Shown one piece after another: positions 6,524 through 11,478 of a stretch of DNA of 11,478 nt. Position numbers and translations under genes: made by a program. The stretch comes from Sphingomonas sp. CCH9-E2. Lineage in GTDB: Bacteria > Pseudomonadota > Alphaproteobacteria > Sphingomonadales > Sphingomonadaceae. The number at the start of each line of letters is the position of its first letter. Within the stretch, counting starts at the first letter, position 1. The notes below the pieces were generated by a model. That model was not told the DNA's origin. It saw nothing but the letters and a program-made list of their open reading frames with translations, and ran no database searches. The stretch covers positions 1-11,478 of the forward strand of contig NZ_LSJM01000471.1 in the NCBI RefSeq assembly GCF_001557215.1, given 5' to 3'.

Positions 6524-7485
6524 TGGACGGTTGCTCCCTGCATCACCCGCTCTTCGAACAGCCGGTCGGCGGTCGGGCCGTCGGTGCGGTCGTACCAGCG
6601 CGATCCTTCCAGCCCGTTTTCCCAGGCGAGCATCTGGATGCGGGTACCGTTGGCGAAATCGACCTGTGGCGTGCGGCGGGCGATCGGGTCTTCGAACGCC
6701 TCGTCCGCGGTGACGATGGTCCAGCCCGCCTTGCGCAGCCCGGCGACCATGTCGGGCAGGAACAGCGCGGCGAGATCGGTTTCGTGGAGCAGCAGTATCT
6801 GTGCCGGGTGGCGGCCGGTGGCGCGGAGCGCGAGAGCATCGGCAAACTCGGCCGCGCCGACATGGGTTTCGACATAGAGGTCGCGCAGCCGCGCCAGGTC
6901 GATCGTGCGTCCTGCCCGCTTCGCCTCGATCGTCAGCCGCTCCATATTCCAGTCATAGCCGTCAGCGGTGACATAGCCGTTGGTGAGGCCACGTGCGGTG
7001 AGGCCATCGCGCACCGCCTGCGCCTTTGCCGCGTCGCTCCCGCCCTCGTCCAGAAACGGGAAGCGGAACCAGGGGCGATAGGTCGGGCGGCCGCGCAGCC
7101 AGTCCTGCGACTTGTCGATATCGGCGAGGTAAAACGCCGCGCTGACCCGCGACAGGCCGGGGTGGCTGCACGTATGGTCGGCGATGACGTGGCCGGCGGT
7201 TTCATAGGCGCGAACCAAGGCACCGTCGCGGTCGCTCTGGATCCGGCACGGATTGATGAAGAACGCCGCCTGCCGCACCCCCGCCGCCTGGAGCGCGGCG
7301 ATCAGCTTCGGCCCGCGTTCCTCGAGCGTCAGAAACGCGCCGGCCCCGCGCGGGGTGTCGTCAAATGTGATGGCGATGCGCTTGTCCACGTGCTCAGGCT
7401 CGCTCGCGGTCAGCGCCAGCGGCGCGGCCCAGGCGATGCAGGTCAGCGCCGCGACCGCCACCACGATTCGAAACAGCCAGACCAT
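6520..7485 (-). CDS. Exported polysaccharide deacetylase (NodB fold), first tandem copy
   Basis: A 321-residue NodB-fold protein with an N-terminal hydrophobic segment (MVWLFRIVVAVAALTCIAWA) acting as signal peptide or membrane anchor. The LTC before the end of that segment does not make a good lipobox. Motifs are ITFDDTPRG (39-47, D42 and D43), DHTCSH (103-108, H104 and H108), FRFPF (140-144), YDWN (177-180) and LLHETD (232-237, H234). A metal-dependent deacetylase acting on an acetylated glycan outside the cytoplasm is likely; substrate unknown. I start at the ATG at 7483-7485, which has AGGGG (complement of 7493-7497) seven bases upstream. The longer GTG start at 7503 has no ribosome binding site and puts MCRGCA before the signal peptide. 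It lies 75 bases downstream of the mmsA stop; a weak dyad (ACGCGG/CCGCGT, 7542-7561) at the mmsA end has no T-run, so read-through from mmsA is plausible. Confidence 0.88.
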   Translation of the reverse strand: MVWLFRIVVAVAALTCIAWAAPLALTASEPEHVDKRIAITFDDTPRGAGAFLTLEERGPKLIAALQAAGVRQAAFFINPCRIQSDRDGALVRAYETAGHVIADHTCSHPGLSRVSAAFYLADIDKSQDWLRGRPTYRPWFRFPFLDEGGSDAAKAQAVRDGLTARGLTNGYVTADGYDWNMERLTIEAKRAGRTIDLARLRDLYVETHVGAAEFADALALRATGRHPAQILLLHETDLAALFLPDMVAGLRKAGWTIVTADEAFEDPIARRTPQVDFANGTRIQMLAWENGLEGSRWYDRTDGPTADRLFEERVMQGATVQ

Positions 7486-7560
7486 CGCGCATCCCCTGCA
7501 CACCGCAGGAGATGGTTAGCACGGGTTTAAGCGATTCTCGAACGCGGCGGCGCATCCGCG

Positions 7561-9063
7561 TCATCCCATGGTGGGAATAACGAAAGCGTTCGCGGCGTCC
7601 CCCACCCCGCCATCGGGCCAGCGCTGGGTGATCGTCTTCACCTTGGTGAAGAACTTGACCCCCTCCATGCCGTGCTGGTTGGTGTCGCCGAACGCGCTGC
7701 GCTTCCACCCGCCGAAGGTGTGGTAGGCGACCGGCACCGGGATCGGCACGTTGATGCCGACCATGCCGACATTGACGCGCGCGGCGAATTCGCGCGCGGC
7801 GTGGCCGTTGCGGGTGAAGATCGCGACGCCATTGCCATATTGGTGATCGCTCGGCAGGCGGAGCGCCTCCTCGAAACTGTCGGCGCGCACCATCTGAAGG
7901 ACCGGCCCGAAAATCTCTTCCTGATAGCTGCGCATCTGCGGCGTCACGCGGTCGAACAGGGTCGGGCCGACGAAGAAGCCCTGCTCATGCCCCTGCAGCG
8001 CGAAGCCGCGCCCGTCGACGACCAGTTCCGCGCCCTCATCGACGCCCATCTGGATATAGCTCTCGATCTTCGCCTTGTGCGCGGCGGTGACGACCGGGCC
8101 GTAATGCGCCTCGGCATCGGTCGACACGCCGACGCGCAGGCCACGGATCGCCGGCAGCAGCTTTTCGCGCAGCGCGATCGCGGTTTTTTCGCCCACCGGC
8201 ACCACCACCGGGAGCGCCATGCAGCGCTCACCCGCCGAGCCGAACGCGGCGCCGGCGAGGTCGTTGACGACCTGATCGAGGTCGGCGTCGGGCATGACGA
8301 TGCCGTGGTTCTTCGCGCCGCCCATCGCCTGGACGCGCTTCCCCGCCTCGACCCCGCGGCGATAGACATAATGCGCGATGTCGGACGAGCCGACGAAGCT
8401 CACCGCCTTGATCTCCGGATGGTCGAGGATCGCGTCGACCATTTCCTTGTCGCCCTGAACGACCTGGAGAATGCCGTCGGGCAGACCGGCTTCCTGCATC
8501 AGTTCGGCGAGGCGCACCGGGACGCTGGGGTCGCGCTCGCTGGGCTTGAGGATGAAAGCATTGCCGCAGGCGATGGCGACGCCGAACATCCACATCGGGA
8601 TCATCGCCGGGAAGTTGAACGGGGTGATGCCCGCGACCACGCCAAGCGGCTGGCGCATCGAATAGACGTCGATACCGGGGCCGGCGCCCTGGGTATATTC
8701 ACCCTTCAGCACATGCGGGATGCCGCAGGCGAATTCGATCACTTCAAGGCCGCGCTGAATATCGCCCTTAGAATCCGCGATCACCTTGCCATGCTCGGAG
8801 CTGAGCAGCTGCGCCAGCTCGTCCATGTTCTTCTCGACCAGCGCCTTGAACCCGAACATCACGCGCGCGCGGCGTTGCGGGTTGGTCGCGGCCCAGCCGA
8901 TTTGCGCCGCCAGCGCCTTCTGCATCGCGGTTTCCAGGTCTGCTGGGCTGCCCAGCGTCACCTGCGCCTGTACCGCGCCGCTATTCGGGTCGAACACGTC
9001 CGACCGCCGCGTGCCGGTGCCGACGGTCGCCGCGCCGCCGATGAAATGGGTGATCTCGCGCAT
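7561..9063 (-). CDS. mmsA: Methylmalonate-semialdehyde dehydrogenase (CoA-acylating)
   Basis: A 500-residue aldehyde dehydrogenase of the MMSDH type (EC 1.2.1.27). It converts methylmalonate semialdehyde with CoA and NAD+ to propionyl-CoA and CO2, the last step of the valine branch. NAD-binding ITPFNFPAMIPMWMF (146-160) and ILKPSERDPS (171-180) are present. The nucleophile is predicted to be C281 in GSAGERCMALP. At 248-253 it reads GGAKNH, where hydrolytic aldehyde dehydrogenases have LGGKSP with a general-base glutamate; this substitution marks the CoA-acylating MMSDH group. The C-terminal VGINVPIPVPVAYHTFGGWK (434-453) is also typical. The start is the ATG at 9061-9063 with AGGAGAGG (complement of 9068-9075) upstream. 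An extension to 9144 runs through the control region and is not protein-like. It is the first gene of the minus-strand operon, divergent from the LysR gene. IolA-type (inositol) enzymes share the fold, but the neighbours favour valine. Confidence 0.95.
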   Translation of the reverse strand: MREITHFIGGAATVGTGTRRSDVFDPNSGAVQAQVTLGSPADLETAMQKALAAQIGWAATNPQRRARVMFGFKALVEKNMDELAQLLSSEHGKVIADSKGDIQRGLEVIEFACGIPHVLKGEYTQGAGPGIDVYSMRQPLGVVAGITPFNFPAMIPMWMFGVAIACGNAFILKPSERDPSVPVRLAELMQEAGLPDGILQVVQGDKEMVDAILDHPEIKAVSFVGSSDIAHYVYRRGVEAGKRVQAMGGAKNHGIVMPDADLDQVVNDLAGAAFGSAGERCMALPVVVPVGEKTAIALREKLLPAIRGLRVGVSTDAEAHYGPVVTAAHKAKIESYIQMGVDEGAELVVDGRGFALQGHEQGFFVGPTLFDRVTPQMRSYQEEIFGPVLQMVRADSFEEALRLPSDHQYGNGVAIFTRNGHAAREFAARVNVGMVGINVPIPVPVAYHTFGGWKRSAFGDTNQHGMEGVKFFTKVKTITQRWPDGGVGDAANAFVIPTMG

Positions 9064-9155
9064 GGGGCCTCTCCTATTTGTGGAGCGTGATGCACCTGCC
9101 GGGCGATGGGCGGCAACCCATCGACATGCAGGGCATAGCTGCATATTTGCAGGTA
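9064..9155. promoter_or_regulatory. Divergent mmsA / LysR control region with overlapping dyads (candidate operators)
   Basis: The 92-base gap holds four dyads: TGCCG-N9-CGGCA (9097-9115), CGATGGG-N6-CCCATCG (9104-9123), ATGCAG-N7-CTGCAT (9126-9144) and CTGCA-N4-TGCAG (9139-9152). The last two share a half-site, giving three TGCAG half-sites on alternating strands. LysR-type regulators usually bind such tandem dyads in the shared promoter, repressing themselves and activating the divergent gene when the inducer is bound. The TGCAG set lies next to the regulator start and about 65-90 bases upstream of mmsA. No perfect T-N11-A dyad and no strong -35/-10 pair were recognised, so the exact promoters remain open. 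Confidence 0.55.
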
Positions 9156-10034
9156 ATGGACTGGAGCGACCTTCCGATCTTCCTCGCCATCGCCCGCACC
9201 GGCCAGCTGGCCAAGGCGGCGCAGAGCCTGTCGATCGATGCGACCACGGCCGGCCGTCGCCTCCGTCGCCTGGAACAGGCGGTCGGCGAACGCTTGTTCG
9301 AGCAGGGACCGGACGGTCAGGCGCTGACCCCGGCGGGCGAGCGGCTGTTGACCCATGCGCGCGCGATGGAACGCGCCGCCGCCGCGATCGGCGCGCGCGA
9401 GGCAGGGGGTCCGGTACGCGGCACGGTGCGGGTCAGCGTGTCGGAAGGGTTCGGCAGCTGGTTCGTCGGCCGCCATCTCGCCACCCTCGCCGATGCGCAT
9501 CCCGGCCTGTCGATCGATCTGGTCGCGAGCAGCGGGTTCCTCAATCCGACGCGGCGCGAGACCGATGTCGCGGTGCTGCTCGCCCGACCTCGGCGGGGGC
9601 CGCTGTTGACCCGCAAGCTCGCCGATTACGGCCTCCGCCTCTACGCGTCGCGCAGCTACGTCGCCGCGCAGGGCACGCCGACCGCCGCCGAACAGCTCCG
9701 CACACACCGGCTGATCGGCTATGTCCCCGACATCCTGTATGCGCCGGAACTGCGCTATCTCGACGAAATTCCGGGGGCTCCGGCACCGCAATTGCGCTCG
9801 TCGAGCATCAATGCCCAGCATCGCATGACGGCAGCCGGTGGGGGAATCGCGGTGCTGCCCTGCTTCATCGGCGATAGCGATCCGGAGCTTCTCCGGGTCC
9901 TGCCCGACATTGCGATCCGGCGCAGCTTCTGGCTGGTGACGCATGAGGAGACGCGTCACTTCGCCCCGGTCGCGGCCTTTACCGACTGGCTCGGCGCATT
10001 GGTCGCGGCGCATCGCGCGGAGCTTGCCGGCTAG
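9156..10034 (+). CDS. LysR-family transcriptional regulator, probable regulator of the valine operon
   Basis: A 292-residue LysR-type regulator of normal length. The N-terminal winged helix-turn-helix (about residues 1-60) reads [20 protein letters not shown], then [17 protein letters not shown] and [10 protein letters not shown] linker helix follows (65-85), then the effector-binding domain starting at [15 protein letters not shown] (89-103) and running to the end. I start at the ATG at 9156-9158 ([10 protein letters not shown]), the usual LysR beginning; its AGG at 9151-9153 is close to the start. Earlier in-frame starts would translate the shared control region. Divergence from mmsA and the dyads between them suggest it regulates mmsA and the genes behind it, and itself. 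The inducer is unknown; a valine-pathway intermediate such as 3-hydroxyisobutyrate is only a guess. Members of this subgroup can also regulate unlinked genes. Confidence 0.9.
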   Translation: MDWSDLPIFLAIARTGQLAKAAQSLSIDATTAGRRLRRLEQAVGERLFEQGPDGQALTPAGERLLTHARAMERAAAAIGAREAGGPVRGTVRVSVSEGFGSWFVGRHLATLADAHPGLSIDLVASSGFLNPTRRETDVAVLLARPRRGPLLTRKLADYGLRLYASRSYVAAQGTPTAAEQLRTHRLIGYVPDILYAPELRYLDEIPGAPAPQLRSSSINAQHRMTAAGGGIAVLPCFIGDSDPELLRVLPDIAIRRSFWLVTHEETRHFAPVAAFTDWLGALVAAHRAELAG

Positions 10035-10059
10035 TCGAAAAGACGCAGAAAACCGCCAT

Positions 10060-10090
10060 TTGTCACGAAACCGTCACGCCCGGCTAACAT
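10060..10090 (+). promoter_or_regulatory. Putative Pho box and -10 element upstream of the chemoreceptor-like gene
   Basis: TTGTCAC (10060-10066), GAAA, CCGTCAC (10071-10077) is a 7-4-7 direct repeat with an 11-bp period, the layout of PhoB sites (consensus two CTGTCAT halves spaced by 4). Each half matches five of seven consensus bases and keeps the GTCA core. A possible -10, TAACAT, lies at 10085-10090, so the second half-site sits where a -35 would be, as in PhoB-activated promoters. The coding start follows 33 bases later. There is no T-rich terminator for the LysR gene in this 88-base gap. Confidence 0.42.
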
Positions 10091-10122
10091 GGCATTTACC
10101 AACGCGCCGCTATCACAGGGCC

Positions 10123-11442
10123 ATGTTCGCGCCAGCCGATACCGCCCCCGCCCCTGTGTCGACGATGCGCGACTGGCTGTCGACGATCGAACGCAACCCG
10201 CCGTTCCTGCGCGAGCACGATACGCTGTTCACCGCGACCGAGATGTTCCAGGCCAATATGGAATTGCGCCTGCTGCCCGTCGTCGACGCCAATCATCGGG
10301 CGATCGGCGCGCTGTTCGAAAAGGATGTGCGGCGGCTGCTGCTCAATCCGTTCGGCCACGCGCTGATGCGTAACCCGGCCTATGGCAGCGCGATCGCGGC
10401 GCATATCCGCCCCTGTCCCGAAGCCGAGGTCGATCAGGATATCGGCGCGGTGCTCGACGCCTATCGCGCCGCCAGCGGGCAGGAAGGAATGATCTTCACC
10501 CATCGCGGGCGGCTGTTCGCGGTGGTTGCCAACCGCCGCATCGTCAGCCTGGCAGTCGAGCGCGAGCTGACGCATGCGCGCTGTCAGTTGCGGCGATCGG
10601 CGCGGATCGAGGCGGCGTCGAGCCGCTTTGAAGGCCAAATCGGCTCGCTCGCACGGACGCTGGCCACGCTGTCGCACCAGATCGGCGACAATGCCAATGC
10701 CACCGCGTCCCGCGCCACCGATACCGGGGATCGCGCCGCCGCGGTCGCCTCCGCTGCGGCACAGACCAGCCTGAGCATGAACGAAATCGCCAATCGCGGA
10801 CGGATGCTGGCGGACGCCTTTGCCGCGATCAACGCCGACACCACCCGCGCCAAGGCCGCCGCCGAAAACGCGGTCGGACTGGTCGGCGAAGGCGGCGCGC
10901 GGATGCGGCAGCTGATCCGGTCGGCCGAGTCGATCGACGCGGTCATCGCGTTGATCGGCGACATTGCGGCGCAGGTGAATCTGCTCGCGCTCAACGCCAC
11001 GATCGAGGCCGCCCGCGCCGGTGAAGCCGGGCGTGGCTTCACCGTGGTCGCGAACGAAGTGAAGGCGCTGGCCAGCCAAGCCGGCCATGCCGCTGGCCGG
11101 ATCACCGCGCATGTCGCCGAGCTGTGCACCGGCATCGCCCAAGTGGCCGACGGGCATGGCGAGGTCGAGCGCGCCATCGCGGCGATGGCGCGGCTGTGCG
11201 ACACGGTCGAGGATGCGGTGGCAACCCAGCGCGATACGACCCGACTGATCGCGATGACGGTGGACGAAACGGTCAACGCCGGTGCGATGATCGCCGACGA
11301 TGTCGATGCGATCGGAAGCACGGCGGGATCGGCCACGCACAGCGCACAGGAGATGAGCGGCCTCGCCCAACGGCTGCAGGCCGAGGCGGGTGCACTGGAT
11401 GTCGCCGTGCAGGGGTTTCTGGCGGATCTGCGCGCGGCCTGA
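10123..11442 (+). CDS. Soluble methyl-accepting chemotaxis-like protein with N-terminal CBS-like region
   Basis: A 439-residue protein with no signal peptide, membrane segment or HAMP domain, so cytoplasmic. Residues about 25-150 look like a degenerate tandem CBS-type sensor: [20 protein letters not shown] (50-69), a [13 protein letters not shown] linker (76-88), and a second weaker unit ending [18 protein letters not shown] (131-148). The rest is long helical coiled coil with the conserved receptor hairpin tip at about 277-318: [20 protein letters not shown], then [20 protein letters not shown]. In canonical receptors this tip binds CheA and CheW; here QTNLL is QVNLL. No C-terminal CheR-binding pentapeptide is seen. 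CBS units often bind adenine nucleotides, so an intracellular energy or nucleotide signal is possible (inference). I start at the ATG at 10123 (AGGG close upstream). A longer frame to 9943 overlaps the LysR gene and reads as Arg-rich shadow. A Pho-box-like site precedes it. Confidence 0.85.
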   Translation: MFAPADTAPAPVSTMRDWLSTIERNPPFLREHDTLFTATEMFQANMELRLLPVVDANHRAIGALFEKDVRRLLLNPFGHALMRNPAYGSAIAAHIRPCPEAEVDQDIGAVLDAYRAASGQEGMIFTHRGRLFAVVANRRIVSLAVERELTHARCQLRRSARIEAASSRFEGQIGSLARTLATLSHQIGDNANATASRATDTGDRAAAVASAAAQTSLSMNEIANRGRMLADAFAAINADTTRAKAAAENAVGLVGEGGARMRQLIRSAESIDAVIALIGDIAAQVNLLALNATIEAARAGEAGRGFTVVANEVKALASQAGHAAGRITAHVAELCTGIAQVADGHGEVERAIAAMARLCDTVEDAVATQRDTTRLIAMTVDETVNAGAMIADDVDAIGSTAGSATHSAQEMSGLAQRLQAEAGALDVAVQGFLADLRAA

Positions 11443-11445
11443 CCT

Positions 11446-11478
11446 CCCCTCCCGGAACCGGAGAGGTTGGGGGAGGGG
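11446..11478. repeat. Left part of a GC-rich palindromic repeat, cut by window end
   Basis: CCCCTCCCGG (11446-11455), AA, CCGGAGAGG (11458-11466) folds as a hairpin with one bulged A, and is followed by TTGGGGGAGGGG to the last base. Its order (CCCCTCCC, short loop, GGAG-rich arm, then GGGGGAGGG) matches the left arm of the element at 3278-3315, so it is a third member of the same dispersed family. It starts four bases after the chemoreceptor stop and may act at the mRNA 3' end. The remainder lies outside the window. Confidence 0.65.

Noticed and set aside
7420..7485. Lipoprotein signal in the first deacetylase
   Set aside because: The residues before the cysteine (ALTC) do not match a lipobox well; an ordinary signal peptide or anchor is more likely.
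7486..7503. GTG start at 7503 for the first deacetylase
   Set aside because: It has no ribosome binding site and would put MCRGCA before the signal peptide. The ATG at 7485 has AGGGG at ideal distance.
7542..7561. Hairpin ACGCGG/CCGCGT as terminator of mmsA
   Set aside because: The arms are 6 bp around an 8-nt loop and no T-run follows on the minus strand. It is too weak to call as a terminator.
7672..9090. 472-residue plus-strand frame opposite mmsA
   Set aside because: It is rich in Arg, His, Asp and Ala with no recognisable domain, and it is the reverse shadow of mmsA.
9064..9144. 27-residue N-terminal extension of mmsA
   Set aside because: The ATG at 9063 has a strong AGGAGAGG site. 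The extension is Arg/Cys-rich, not like the family, and occupies the divergent control region.
9943..10122. Upstream 60-residue extension of the chemoreceptor-like protein
   Set aside because: It overlaps the LysR gene in another frame, is Arg-rich, and would place the Pho-box-like site inside the coding region.
10035..10122. Flagellar sigma-28 promoter for the chemoreceptor-like gene
   Set aside because: I looked for a TAAA-N15-GCCGATAA-like pair and found none; only the Pho-box-like repeat stands out.
10096..11370. 424-residue minus-strand frame opposite the chemoreceptor-like gene
   Set aside because: It is the shadow of a gene with a clear receptor hairpin tip, and has no motif of its own.

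Overview
The window is high-GC, densely packed bacterial chromosome. Protein content, short intergenic gaps and GC-rich palindromic repeats suggest an alphaproteobacterium, most likely a sphingomonad (Sphingomonas or relative). The genus is inferred from gene families and repeat style, not from a marker gene.

Layout. (1) Positions 1-1413, plus strand: the end of a flagellar cluster, with the 3' part of fliK (hook-length control; its reading frame is broken near 241-250) followed by flgD (hook cap). (2) Positions 1418-9063, minus strand: seven genes read right to left, namely mmsA (methylmalonate-semialdehyde dehydrogenase), two tandem NodB-type polysaccharide deacetylases, an isobutyryl-CoA dehydrogenase-like acyl-CoA dehydrogenase, 3-hydroxyisobutyryl-CoA hydrolase, enoyl-CoA hydratase and mmsB (3-hydroxyisobutyrate dehydrogenase). 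(3) Positions 9156-10034, plus strand: a divergent LysR-type regulator sharing a 92-bp, dyad-rich control region with mmsA. (4) Positions 10123-11442, plus strand: a soluble methyl-accepting-chemotaxis-like protein with an N-terminal CBS-like region, preceded by a good Pho-box look-alike.

The five metabolic enzymes form the complete distal valine branch: isobutyryl-CoA to methacrylyl-CoA (dehydrogenase), to 3-hydroxyisobutyryl-CoA (hydratase), to free 3-hydroxyisobutyrate (hydrolase), to methylmalonate semialdehyde (MmsB), to propionyl-CoA (MmsA). The LysR protein is the obvious candidate regulator. The two exported deacetylases have no evident role in this pathway, yet sit between mmsA and the dehydrogenase with operon-like spacing.

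Two gaps inside the operon (before mmsB and before the hydratase gene) are filled with perfect palindromes of a REP/BIME-like type. A third relative begins at the right edge. No RNA gene, CRISPR array, transposase or phage gene was seen. No gene-free stretch exceeds 300 bases. Nothing here is clearly a wholly new system. The most unusual points are the deacetylase pair inside the valine operon, the layered dyads of the LysR/mmsA region, the putative phosphate-controlled CBS-chemoreceptor, and the composite palindromic elements.
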